Below the pieces are notes generated by a model, which saw only the letters and a program-made list of their open reading frames with translations, searched no databases and had not been told where the DNA came from. This document shows, in pieces, positions 25,337 through 33,616 of a stretch of DNA of 64,000 bases. How positions within the stretch are numbered: the first letter of the stretch is position 1; each line of letters opens with the position of its first letter. The translations under genes were made by a program, and so were the position numbers. Source of the DNA: Suilimivivens sp964393865 (lineage in GTDB: Bacteria > Bacillota > Clostridia > Lachnospirales > Lachnospiraceae); contig CAYMUW010000011.1 in the NCBI GenBank assembly GCA_964393865.1, positions 1 through 64,000 of the forward strand, in the 5' to 3' direction.

Positions 25337-25816
25337 TTAGATAACCCCGGCAACCTTTAAAATCCAATAGATCAGTCCTAATGCCCAGCTGGTGAAAATA
25401 CCGTATAAGATTACCGGCCCGGCAATGGTAAAAATTTTACAGCCGATGCCGAAGACCTGTCCTTCCTTTTTAAATTCTACCGCAGGGGCGGCTACGGAAT
25501 TGGCAAAGCCTGTAATGGGAACCAGTGCGCCTGCTCCGCCAAACTTTACGATGGAAGGATAAATATTCAGTCCCGTAAGCAGTACGCTCAGAAAGACCAG
25601 CACAAGAGAGCAAAAGCTGCCTGCCATTTCCTGATCCATGGAAAGGATGTTTTTGGCAAAATTCAAAAGAAATTGTCCTACAACACAAATCAGTCCACCG
25701 GTAATAAAAGCTCTCAGCATCTGTAAAAGCAGATTGTGGGTGGGAGTGATTCTCTTGACGTATTCTTCATATTCTTTTTCGAGAGAACGTTGTTCATCGC
25801 TTTTTGGTTCGTTCAT
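25337..25816 (-). CDS. spoVAC: Stage V sporulation protein AC
   Basis: This 159-residue membrane protein belongs to the SpoVA channel that moves calcium-dipicolinate into spores and out at germination. It has four hydrophobic helices and the family motifs KRITPTHNLL, YPSIVKFGGAGALVPITGF and SVAAPAVEFKKEG. The start ATG at 25816 follows GAGGA; the upstream TTG at 25837 is unlikely. The gene is alone on the minus strand, separated from the other spoVA genes. A sigma-G-type -10 (CATATTA, minus strand, 25890-25896) lies upstream but lacks a good -35. Confidence 0.9.
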   Translation of the reverse strand: MNEPKSDEQRSLEKEYEEYVKRITPTHNLLLQMLRAFITGGLICVVGQFLLNFAKNILSMDQEMAGSFCSLVLVFLSVLLTGLNIYPSIVKFGGAGALVPITGFANSVAAPAVEFKKEGQVFGIGCKIFTIAGPVILYGIFTSWALGLIYWILKVAGVI

Positions 25817-25903
25817 AAATTCCTCTTTTCTGCGCAAAAGCTTTTTATTTCTAGTCTGCGTATTTTGGGAAAAAATATACAGAAAATCTTAATATGTCTT
25901 ATC

Positions 25904-25932
25904 TTGTGGATTTTTGTAAAGAATGATAAACT
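25904..25932 (+). promoter_or_regulatory. Putative promoter of the MBOAT-SGNH pair
   Basis: TTGTGG (25904-25909) and TAAACT (25927-25932) are separated by 17 bases, 35 bases before the MBOAT start. It is divergent from spoVAC. Confidence 0.45.
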
Positions 25933-25966
25933 GATATGAGTAAGCGTTTGCAGACAAGAGGATGAG

Positions 25967-27346
25967 ATGATGGTAAGTTTTTCAAGCTTGGAATTTTTAT
26001 TTCGGTTTTTACCGATATTTTTATTAATATATTTTATTGTACCGGCTAAATATCGTGAGACGGCGCTGCTTGCAGGCAGTGTTGTTTTTTATGCGGTGGG
26101 GGAGCCGGTTTTTATTTTAGTGCTGGTAGTGCTGACTTTCCTGAATTATTTGCTGGCTATGCAGGTTTGGAAGGCAGGGGAAGGCTTTTCCCTTCATGAA
26201 TGGCAGAAAAAACGAAGAAAACGCCTGATGATACAGGCGGTGGTGCTAGATGCGGCGGTATTGGTGGTGTTCAAGGCTTTGGGAAGCTTTGTGGACAATT
26301 CTCTGCTTCCGCTGGGGATCAGCTTTTATACCTTTAAAATGATTTCCTTTCAGGTAGACCTGTATCGGAAGGAAATGTGGGACAAACCCAAATTTCAATA
26401 TACGGCATTGTATTTTATGATGTTTCCCCAGGTGGTTTCAGGACCCATTATGCGATACAATGAAGGGGAATTTGACCTGGAGAGAACCTGCGGTACGGAG
26501 CAGTTTGAGGATGGGTTGAAATACTTTATTGCAGGCCTTGGAATGAAGGTGCTGCTGGCGGACCGGCTTGCGATTCTTTGGAACGATCTGCAGATGATCG
26601 GCTTTCAAAGTATTTCCACGCCGCTGGCATGGCTGGGAGCGGCAGGATTTTCTCTGCAGCTTTACTTTGATTTCTGGGGATATTCCCTGATGGCATCGGG
26701 ACTTTTGGTGATGCTGGGCTACAATTTTATTGAAAACTTTAGCCATCCCTATGCGGCAAAGAGTATTTCCGAATTTTACCGGAGATGGCATGTGACGCTG
26801 GGGAGCTGGTTCCGCGATTATGTGTATATTCCTCTGGGAGGCAGCAGATGCTCGGGGAAGAGGATGGCGTTTAATCTGGCTGTGGTATGGCTGCTGACCG
26901 GGATCTGGCATGGCAACGGATTCAACTATGTGATCTGGGGTGTGGCGCTGGGAGTTTTCATTATTCTGGAAAAGCTGTTGTACGGGAAGTATCTGGAGAA
27001 GCTTCCCATTTTGGGCCATTTATATGTGATTGCGCTTATTCCGATTACCTGGGTGATCTTTGCAATCAATAATCTTTCCCAATTGGGAATTTATCTGGGA
27101 AGGATGTTTCCGTTTCTAGGAGGAGCAGGACTGGCGGTTAATGAGCGGGATATCATAAAATATGTGGCTGATTACGGGGCGCTTTTTGCAGCAGGCATTA
27201 TTCTGTGTATTCCGGGGGTATTTGGCTTCTTTGAGAAGTATAAGAAAAATCCTGTTGTGATATTGCTTCTTGCAGCTGTCTTTTGGTATTCGGTTTACTT
27301 TTTATCCAGCAGCGCAGGAAATCCCTTTATGTATTTGAATTTTTAG
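25967..27346 (+). CDS. MBOAT family O-acyltransferase (AlgI-like)
   Basis: This 459-residue polytopic protein (about ten or more helices) is of the AlgI/DltB type, which transfers acyl groups across the membrane to polysaccharides. The hallmark segment FYRRWHVTLGSWFRDYVYIP and PLGGSR are present, and the conserved active-site His is in TGIWHGNGFNYVIWG. FPQVVSGPI is another family motif. The start is one of two tandem ATGs at 25967, with AGAGG upstream. The next gene encodes a membrane-anchored SGNH protein, the usual partner in O-acetylation of cell-wall or exopolysaccharide. The acceptor is unknown. Confidence 0.9.
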   Translation: MMVSFSSLEFLFRFLPIFLLIYFIVPAKYRETALLAGSVVFYAVGEPVFILVLVVLTFLNYLLAMQVWKAGEGFSLHEWQKKRRKRLMIQAVVLDAAVLVVFKALGSFVDNSLLPLGISFYTFKMISFQVDLYRKEMWDKPKFQYTALYFMMFPQVVSGPIMRYNEGEFDLERTCGTEQFEDGLKYFIAGLGMKVLLADRLAILWNDLQMIGFQSISTPLAWLGAAGFSLQLYFDFWGYSLMASGLLVMLGYNFIENFSHPYAAKSISEFYRRWHVTLGSWFRDYVYIPLGGSRCSGKRMAFNLAVVWLLTGIWHGNGFNYVIWGVALGVFIILEKLLYGKYLEKLPILGHLYVIALIPITWVIFAINNLSQLGIYLGRMFPFLGGAGLAVNERDIIKYVADYGALFAAGIILCIPGVFGFFEKYKKNPVVILLLAAVFWYSVYFLSSSAGNPFMYLNF

Positions 27347-27363
27347 TTCAGATGGAGAAAGCT

Positions 27364-28521
27364 ATGAAATTTATTAAAAATTGTCCGCTGTTTTTGCTTA
27401 TATTGAGTACGGGAATTCTTTTCACGATTGTAGCCATAGGAGGCAAAAAAACAATTTATGCCGGGCAGGAGTATGAACCTTTCAATGCGCCGGTTTTATC
27501 CATTATGTTTACGGCGCTTAATGATGGTATTTATCCATGGCAGCTTGTAAACGGAGACAGCGTGGAGGCTGTAAGTCCTGTGCAGGAGTCTGACATAGGC
27601 TCATCTTCCGGGGCGCAGGAAGGGGACAAGGAGCAGGAAACAGAGTGGGAACAGACACCGGATCAGGGGGGAAGTGAGCCCGATCAGGAGATGGCGGCAG
27701 CAAGTGCTTCCCCGGAGAAAGAAGAGGAAGCCGGAGAGGCAGACTCTTCTCCCGACAAGGAGGAAGAGGGAGCCTTGGCAAGTCCAAGTCCTGAAGCAGG
27801 TTTCAATGCCTCTCAGGATACAGCGGGAGAGGATGCGCCTTTTGAGAGATTAGAACCTCTTAGGGAAAGCACTTATGATGAATATATTAATCATATTTCG
27901 GCGGATATTTATGGGGATGCAGGAACGATTCGGGCTGCTGCATATGAGTTTCAGCAGGTGGATGAGAGCTATTTTGACGATGCCTTGTTTATCGGAGATT
28001 CACGGACGGTAGGACTTCGTGATTATACGGATATGTCAGAACATGCGGACTTTTACTGTGAGACCTCTCTTACGATTTATAAGGTGTTGGAGGATGATTT
28101 TAAGGGAAAAGGAACTGTTCGGGAAGCACTGGCATCTAAGGATTACGGGAAAATATATATTATGGTTGGAATCAATGAGCTTGGACGGGGAACCACCGAG
28201 GATTTTATGAGCAAGTATACCGAGGTGATCGATACGCTTCGGGAGCTGGAACCGGAAGCTAAAATATTTATTCAGGCCATTATGCGGGTTTCAGGGAAAA
28301 AGGACAGCGAAGACGCTATTTTTAACAACAGCAATATCAATGCCAGAAATAATGCTATTGCAACGCTGGCAGATAATAAACAAATTTTTTATATTGATGT
28401 CAATGAAGTTGTCTGTGATGAGGAAGGAAATTTAAATCAGGAATATACCTTTGACCAGATACATCTTTTAGGGGTTCACAATGAACTGTGGAAGCAGTTT
28501 TTACTTGCCCACGGTGTGTAA
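27364..28521 (+). CDS. Membrane-anchored SGNH-fold protein, partner of the MBOAT
   Basis: This 385-residue protein has an N-terminal membrane helix, a Glu/Ser/Asp/Pro-rich linker (about residues 60-165) and an SGNH/GDSL-type domain. Block I is FIGDSRTVG, the Asn block is IMVGINELG, and the catalytic Asp-His pair is in FDQIHLLG. Such proteins finish acetyl transfer or remove acetyl groups in MBOAT systems. ATGGAG acts as ribosome site for the ATG at 27364, 17 bases after the MBOAT stop. The linker suggests a domain held out in the wall. Confidence 0.85.
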   Translation: MKFIKNCPLFLLILSTGILFTIVAIGGKKTIYAGQEYEPFNAPVLSIMFTALNDGIYPWQLVNGDSVEAVSPVQESDIGSSSGAQEGDKEQETEWEQTPDQGGSEPDQEMAAASASPEKEEEAGEADSSPDKEEEGALASPSPEAGFNASQDTAGEDAPFERLEPLRESTYDEYINHISADIYGDAGTIRAAAYEFQQVDESYFDDALFIGDSRTVGLRDYTDMSEHADFYCETSLTIYKVLEDDFKGKGTVREALASKDYGKIYIMVGINELGRGTTEDFMSKYTEVIDTLRELEPEAKIFIQAIMRVSGKKDSEDAIFNNSNINARNNAIATLADNKQIFYIDVNEVVCDEEGNLNQEYTFDQIHLLGVHNELWKQFLLAHGV

Positions 28522-28560
28522 ACGGAATCAATTGGCGGATAGAAGTAATGAATGTATAAA

Positions 28561-28612
28561 AATCTCCGGATGAGAAAAACTAACTAAAAGTAAATCGTCT
28601 GGAGGTTTTTTT
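28561..28612 (+). terminator. Terminator-like hairpin containing the spoVAD ribosome site
   Basis: AATCTCCGGA (28561-28570) can pair along its whole length with TCTGGAGGTT (28598-28607), two pairs being G-T. A run of seven T (28606-28612) follows, directly abutting the spoVAD ATG at 28613. The right arm holds the GGAGG ribosome site. It could both end transcription of the SGNH gene and mask the spoVAD ribosome site. The loop is 27 bases long, so stability is moderate. Confidence 0.45.
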
Positions 28613-29650
28613 ATGGATACAGCAGTAGGGGCAATTTTTGAGCAGGGGCAGCACAGCATTAAAGTGCCTGTTCCTGTCTATATAAGAGCAAGTGCATCGG
28701 TGGTAGGAACCAAGGAGGGGGACGGCCCCTTTAAGGACAGCTTTGATGTGGTGGGAATCGACGATAAATTTGGCTGTGATACCTGGGAGGAAGCGGAGAG
28801 TACACTGCAAAAGGAAGCGTTGCAGCTTGCTATAGGAAAGTCAGGTGTAAGCAAGGAGGAGATCAGGTATCTTTTTGCTGGTGACCTGCTTGGTCAATCT
28901 ATAGCAAGCAGCTTTGGACTGGCATCCTTTCAAATTCCGCTTGTGGGAATGTATGGAGCCTGCTCTACCTGTGGGCTCACTCTTTCTATGGCAACCGTTA
29001 TGATTGCCGGGGGAATGGCAGAGCATGCCGCATGTGTAACCTCAAGTCATTTTGCCAGTGCGGAAAAGGAATTCCGCTATCCCCTTGGATATGGAAACCA
29101 GCGTCCTCTTTCAGCTACATGGACGGTAACGGGAAGCGGCGCTTTTGTTCTGAGCAGCACCAAAAGCGAGCATGACAGGGCCATGATTGCCGGATTGACG
29201 GTGGGGAAAATTGTGGATTACGGACTCAAGGATTCAATGAACATGGGAGCCTGCATGGCCCCGGCGGCAAGTGATACCATATACCGAAATCTGATGGACT
29301 TTGGGCGTATACCCTCGGATTATGACAAAATCATTACCGGAGATTTGGGAAGTGTAGGGCAGAAGGTATTATGGGATCTGATGCGGCAGAAGGGAATGGA
29401 CATTTCCAAGGTGCATATGGATTGCGGCATGGAAATCTATGATCAGAGTCAGGATGCCCATGCAGGCGGAAGCGGCTGCGGATGCAGTGCGGTGGTGCTT
29501 TCCGCTTATATATTGAAGCAGCTGGAGGAGGGGAAGTGGAAAAGGATTTTGTTTGTTCCCACCGGAGCACTGCTTAGCAAGACCAGCTTTAACGAGGGAC
29601 AGAGCATACCCGGAATTGCTCATGCGGTGGAGCTGGTAAGCTGTAAATAA
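28613..29650 (+). CDS. spoVAD: Stage V sporulation protein AD
   Basis: This 345-residue thiolase-fold protein is the subunit of the SpoVA apparatus known to bind dipicolinic acid in Bacillus. Motifs include YIRASASVVG, DLLGQSIASSFGL, GMYGACSTCGLTL and GNQRPLSATWTVTGSGAFVL (separate segments). HAGGSGCGCSAVV lies near the C-terminus. Length is normal. GGAGG lies in the right arm of a hairpin just before the ATG. A possible spore-sigma -35 (GTATA, 28554-28558) has a poor -10 partner. It is not adjacent to spoVAC or spoVAE. Confidence 0.95.
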   Translation: MDTAVGAIFEQGQHSIKVPVPVYIRASASVVGTKEGDGPFKDSFDVVGIDDKFGCDTWEEAESTLQKEALQLAIGKSGVSKEEIRYLFAGDLLGQSIASSFGLASFQIPLVGMYGACSTCGLTLSMATVMIAGGMAEHAACVTSSHFASAEKEFRYPLGYGNQRPLSATWTVTGSGAFVLSSTKSEHDRAMIAGLTVGKIVDYGLKDSMNMGACMAPAASDTIYRNLMDFGRIPSDYDKIITGDLGSVGQKVLWDLMRQKGMDISKVHMDCGMEIYDQSQDAHAGGSGCGCSAVVLSAYILKQLEEGKWKRILFVPTGALLSKTSFNEGQSIPGIAHAVELVSCK

Positions 29651-29743
29651 TACAGGTGAAGGATAGGCGAAGGAGAAGCTTAATCGATAATACGAGAAAA
29701 GAGAAAAGTACAATAAATGCATGAAACTATAATAGAATAAAAA

Positions 29744-29774
29744 TTGCCTAAATGATATGCTTATCATATGATAA
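29744..29774 (+). promoter_or_regulatory. Promoter with a palindromic operator over the -10
   Basis: TTGCCT (29744-29749) and TATGAT (29767-29772) are 17 bases apart. The 14-base perfect palindrome TTATCATATGATAA (29761-29774) covers the -10. A second small inverted repeat, TGACA/TGTCA (29785-29798), lies just downstream. The arrangement suggests a repressed promoter for the gene at 29831. Confidence 0.6.
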
Positions 29775-29830
29775 TAGCATGGCGTGACATGTGTGTCATA
29801 ATGTATTGAGATGTCAGGAGGGTTAATTTT

Positions 29831-31573
29831 ATGGAGAAGATGAAAAACAAAAGCATAGCAGAAAGACTTGCGAAAACCAGCTACAAAAATTTTAATGTCA
29901 GTGTTTACTGTCCTGTTCAGAACATCAATAATATTACAGATTTTGACGATTTTGACAGGAAGTTTAAGCTGCTTTACGGAAACGTGAAAATCGGGCGTGC
30001 TTATCTGGAATGCTACCGGGGGCTTAAATGGTGCAGCAAGGAACAGCTCCTGAAGGTAAAGGAATTTTTTGAGAGTAAGGGGATTGCAACATCAGGTGGT
30101 ATTACTACCTGTGGTGACGGTAGCGGCGCCGGGTTTGTGTCTCTGTGCTATTCCAGGCCTGAGGGACAGGAGATTTTGAAAAAAGCAGTTGCTTTAAATG
30201 CAGAGGTGTTTGACGAATTTATTTTTGATGATTTTTATTTTATAAACTGCCGCTGTAAGGAATGCGTAGTTAAAAAGGGAAAACGTACATGGTCCCAGTT
30301 CCGTCTGGATCAGAAGAAATGGATTACGGAAGAGATTGTTATGAAGACAGCGAAGGAAATCAATCCGGATGTTAACGTGATTGTTAAATTCCCTCAGTGG
30401 TATGAGGTGTTTAATGAGACGGGGTATGATTTAAAGATGGAGCCTGCGTTGTTTGATTCCATTTATACGGGTACGGAAACCAGAAATCCTGCATATGCGC
30501 AGCAGCATCTTCCGAAATATTTAAGCTATTTTGTCATGCGTTATCTGGAAAGTGCGGCGCCGGGCAGAAATTTAGGCGGCTGGTTTGACCCTTATGAATG
30601 TACTTATAACCTGACCTCCTATCTGGAGCAGGGCTATCTTACCTTGTTTGCCAAGGCTAAGGAGGTTACCTTATTCTGTCTGGGTTCTCTGATTGATGAC
30701 CCGGCTTATCAGGCCTTCCCGCCTGCAGTAGGTCAGCTGTTTGAGGAAGTAGATGCGTACATGGATCAGCTGGGCAATCCGAAGGGAGCAGCGGCTTACA
30801 GACCGGAATATGCAAGAGGAGAGGACAATATTCACAATTACCTTGGCATGTGCGGCATTCCTTTTGAGCCCTATATTGATTATCCTGAGAAGGAGAAGGT
30901 GATTTTCCTTGCAGAGGGAGCGGCAGATGACAAGGATATCGTAGAGAAGATGCAAAGAAGCATGCTGGAAGGAGCAGACGTTATAGTTACCAGCGGCTTT
31001 GTAAGAAAGTTAGGAGATGCGTTTAAGGAATTTGTCAATGTGTCTTATTCTGCAAGAAAGGCGATTGTCAGCGAGTATGCGGACAGCAAGGATAACGGAG
31101 TGACCGTCACCGGAAAGTATACGGGAGTAAGGCCCATCCTTATTCCACAGCTTGACTACTGCACCAATGATGTGTGGGAGCTTGCGGCAGCTTATGGCAT
31201 GGACAATAATTTCCCCATCGTTCTTCGCTGCAGCTATGGAGGCGGAAACATCAGCGTGATTACCATTCCTGATGATATGGGCAATTTGTATCATTATCCC
31301 AGACAGGTATTGAATGTGATCAGAAGTCTGTTTGGTCAAGAGATGCCAGTATCCGTTGACGGTCCTGCGCAGGTAGAGCTGTTTGTCTATGATAATGACA
31401 AGGTGATTGTAAGGTCCGACATGCCGTATACGGAAAGCGTTGATTTAAAGGTTGAAGATGGCATTAGGGCGGTGAAGGATATAGTCAAGGGTGTTGAGCT
31501 TCCCGTAGTAAACGGAAGGGTAACATTGCAGATGGTATCCAACCAGAATTATGTGTTGGAATTGCAAAGGTAG
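29831..31573 (+). CDS. Unrecognised TIM-barrel-like, glycosidase-like protein
   Basis: This 580-residue protein lacks a signal peptide. The first roughly 350 residues look like a beta/alpha barrel, with YLECYRG, the acidic FDEFIFDDFYF (127-137) and the unusual cysteine cluster INCRCKEC (138-145). The rest resembles the amidotransferase-like middle and beta-sandwich end of GH42-type proteins (VIFLAEGAADDKD, GADVIVTSGFVRKLG). I cannot name the family or substrate. AGGAGGG precedes the ATG. It has its own promoter with a palindromic operator and a strong terminator, so it is a single-gene unit. Confidence 0.5.
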   Translation: MEKMKNKSIAERLAKTSYKNFNVSVYCPVQNINNITDFDDFDRKFKLLYGNVKIGRAYLECYRGLKWCSKEQLLKVKEFFESKGIATSGGITTCGDGSGAGFVSLCYSRPEGQEILKKAVALNAEVFDEFIFDDFYFINCRCKECVVKKGKRTWSQFRLDQKKWITEEIVMKTAKEINPDVNVIVKFPQWYEVFNETGYDLKMEPALFDSIYTGTETRNPAYAQQHLPKYLSYFVMRYLESAAPGRNLGGWFDPYECTYNLTSYLEQGYLTLFAKAKEVTLFCLGSLIDDPAYQAFPPAVGQLFEEVDAYMDQLGNPKGAAAYRPEYARGEDNIHNYLGMCGIPFEPYIDYPEKEKVIFLAEGAADDKDIVEKMQRSMLEGADVIVTSGFVRKLGDAFKEFVNVSYSARKAIVSEYADSKDNGVTVTGKYTGVRPILIPQLDYCTNDVWELAAAYGMDNNFPIVLRCSYGGGNISVITIPDDMGNLYHYPRQVLNVIRSLFGQEMPVSVDGPAQVELFVYDNDKVIVRSDMPYTESVDLKVEDGIRAVKDIVKGVELPVVNGRVTLQMVSNQNYVLELQR

Positions 31574-31586
31574 ATATAGGATGTGT

Positions 31587-31619
31587 AAAAGAGCTGTCTC
31601 GGCGAGACAGCTCTTTTTT
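31587..31619 (+). terminator. Strong rho-independent terminator
   Basis: AAAAGAGCTGTCTC (31587-31600) pairs with GAGACAGCTCTTTT (31604-31617) around a GGC loop, ending in a run of six T. Confidence 0.9.
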
Positions 31620-31783
31620 GGATACGTTTATTGGTTTTACTGTGCCTGCAGTTCCAATTCTTCCACGGAAACAGAATTCCGGTGGATAAGAAACTCAAAC
31701 TGTGATAAAATGATAAAAGTTCGGTATCATAAGACCGGCGGCCTGCAAAATATATCGGAAGCGTAAACAGGGAGAGACTTGAT

Positions 31784-32863
31784 TTGAAAAGAAAGCTGAA
31801 AAAAATAATAATCATACTGGCAGTTTTAGTAATTGTACTGGGAGCTTATGCAGTTTATGTATTTCAGAGCTATTATCGCCTTCCGGACAATTTGACTCTT
31901 GAAGTCAATAGAAATGGTGAGAACAGTTATTTTGATGAAGACTTTGCCATAAAGGAAGGCAATGCCTATTTTATCATGACATATAATATCGGATTTGGCG
32001 CCTATCGGAAGGATTTCAGCTTTTTTATGGATGGGGGAAAATCCTCATGGGCAAAGGATGAGGAGAGTGTGCTGGCGGCGGTTTCCAGCATGGGAAAGAT
32101 CATCAATGATGTAAACCCTGATTTTGTACTTTTGCAGGAGGTGGATCAGGACGGTACAAGGAGTTATCATGTGGATGAATTGGAGCTTTTAAATCAGTTT
32201 GCCAAGGGCTATTATTATGTTTTTGCCCAGAATTATGATTCCCCATTCCTATTTTTCCCGCCATGGCAGCCCCACGGAGCCAATGTGAGCGGACTTGTGA
32301 CATACTCCAGAGAGGAAATTTCAGGAGCCCTTAGAAGAAGCCTGCCTATCTCGGAAACCCTTACTAAAATCTTGGATTTGGACAGGTGCTATTCTGTAAT
32401 AAGAGTGCCCACAGAGAGCGGAAAGCAGCTTTGCATTTACAATATGCATATGTCGGCTTACGGCAGCAGTGATGAAATCCGGGAAAAGCAGCTTGCCATG
32501 CTGTATCAGGATATGGAAGCCGAGTATAAAAGAGGAAATTATGTGATCTGCGGCGGTGATTTTAATCACAACCTGAAAGAGGATGAGCAGGAAAATGCAC
32601 CGGAATGGGCATATCCGTTTCCAAAAGAAAGCCTTCCGGAGGGATTCCGACTGGCGATTGAATCGGCAAGGGCACCGGAGGATATTGAGCATAACAGCTG
32701 CAGAAGTGCGGATGAGCCTTATGTGGAAGGAGAAACCTATACGGTGACACTGGACGGTTTCATTGTTTCCGATAATGTGGCAGTCAACTATTACCAGAAT
32801 ATGGATTGGGGATATGAGTACTCGGATCATGATCCGGTGCTGATGCAGTTTATTCTTTATTGA
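31784..32863 (+). CDS. Membrane-anchored endonuclease/exonuclease/phosphatase family protein
   Basis: This 359-residue protein has an N-terminal membrane helix and an EEP (DNase I-like) domain. Motifs include FIMTYNIGFGA, FVLLQEVDQDGTRS (catalytic Glu), NMHMSAY, ICGGDFNHNL (Asp/Asn pair) and YSDHDPVLMQF (C-terminal Asp-His). The family covers nucleases, sphingomyelinases and inositol-phosphate phosphatases; substrate cannot be told, but it acts outside the cytoplasm. It begins with TTG at 31784, preceded by AGGGAGAG. It lies between a terminator and the spoVAAB unit. Confidence 0.8.
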   Translation: MKRKLKKIIIILAVLVIVLGAYAVYVFQSYYRLPDNLTLEVNRNGENSYFDEDFAIKEGNAYFIMTYNIGFGAYRKDFSFFMDGGKSSWAKDEESVLAAVSSMGKIINDVNPDFVLLQEVDQDGTRSYHVDELELLNQFAKGYYYVFAQNYDSPFLFFPPWQPHGANVSGLVTYSREEISGALRRSLPISETLTKILDLDRCYSVIRVPTESGKQLCIYNMHMSAYGSSDEIREKQLAMLYQDMEAEYKRGNYVICGGDFNHNLKEDEQENAPEWAYPFPKESLPEGFRLAIESARAPEDIEHNSCRSADEPYVEGETYTVTLDGFIVSDNVAVNYYQNMDWGYEYSDHDPVLMQFILY

Positions 32864-32869
32864 TGAACA

Positions 32870-32923
32870 GAATTCGGGCTGCCAGAAGATAACCTGTCAG
32901 ATTATGAATGGCAACCCGAATTC
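32870..32923. repeat. 15-base imperfect inverted repeat before spoVAA
   Basis: GAATTCGGGCTGCCA (32870-32884) and TGGCAACCCGAATTC (32909-32923) match except for one central pair, with a 24-base loop. No T-run follows. It ends at the base before the sigma-G -35 of spoVAA, so it may be a terminator without U-tail or a regulatory structure. Confidence 0.5.
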
Positions 32924-32952
32924 GAATAGATAGAAAAAGACAGGTCATACTA
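32924..32952 (+). promoter_or_regulatory. Sigma-G promoter of spoVAA-spoVAB
   Basis: GAATA (32924-32928) and CATACTA (32946-32952) are 17 bases apart. Every position fits the forespore sigma-G consensus GHATR-N17/18-CATWHTA. It lies 31 bases before the spoVAA start. Confidence 0.7.
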
Positions 32953-32983
32953 ATCTGTAGAAAGAAACAGAAGGCAGGTATGT

Positions 32984-33616
32984 ATGATGGCAAATACAAT
33001 TTTATATTTAAAAGCGGAACAAAATGCGGAGGTAATGGAACCACAGGTGTGTGTGAAGGACATTGCCTCCGTTTATTGCAGTGATAAGAGCATATGTGCC
33101 CGTGTTAAGGCACTCAGGGTCCATCAGTTTCACGAAAAGGAAGATAAGCGGCAGGTGGTCAGTATTTTGAAGGTGATTGAGCTGATTGAACAGGAATGCG
33201 GCGGAGTCACCGTCATCAACCTGGGAGAAAATGACACACTGATAGAGCTGATTGATGTAAATAAGCATAAAGGCCTGTTACAATGGATTAAAATGGTTTT
33301 TGTGGCGGCAATCAGTTTCTTTGGAACAGGATTTACAATCATGGCCTTTCATAATGATATCAGCATTAACAAAATTTTTTCAAAGGTCTATGAGTTGGTT
33401 ATGGGATATCCTGCAGACGGTTACAGTATTTTGGAGGTTTCCTATTCGCTGGGGCTGGCGATTGGAATTATTCTGTTTTTTAACCATATAGGAGGAAGAA
33501 GAATCACGAAAGATCCCACGCCTATTGAGGTGGAAATGCGTATCTATGAGACGGATGTAAACAAGGCATTGATACAGACAGCGGACAGGGAGGGCAAGAG
33601 CATTGATGTTTCTTAA
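32984..33616 (+). CDS. spoVAA: Stage V sporulation protein AA
   Basis: This 210-residue protein has an N-terminal soluble domain of about 100 residues (TILYLKAEQNAEV, QVCVKDIASVYC) followed by two membrane helices (about 105-125 and 150-170). The conserved FFNHIGGRRITKDPTPIEVEMR lies near the end (split motifs). This is the SpoVAA layout, the first gene of the classical spoVA operon. Two tandem ATGs at 32984 follow GAAGGCAGG. A consensus sigma-G promoter precedes it. It overlaps spoVAB. Confidence 0.9.
   Translation: MMANTILYLKAEQNAEVMEPQVCVKDIASVYCSDKSICARVKALRVHQFHEKEDKRQVVSILKVIELIEQECGGVTVINLGENDTLIELIDVNKHKGLLQWIKMVFVAAISFFGTGFTIMAFHNDISINKIFSKVYELVMGYPADGYSILEVSYSLGLAIGIILFFNHIGGRRITKDPTPIEVEMRIYETDVNKALIQTADREGKSIDVS

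Noticed and set aside
25890..25896. Sigma-G -10 (CATATTA, minus strand) for spoVAC
   Set aside because: No GHATR-like -35 lies 17-18 bases upstream, so it was not listed as a promoter.
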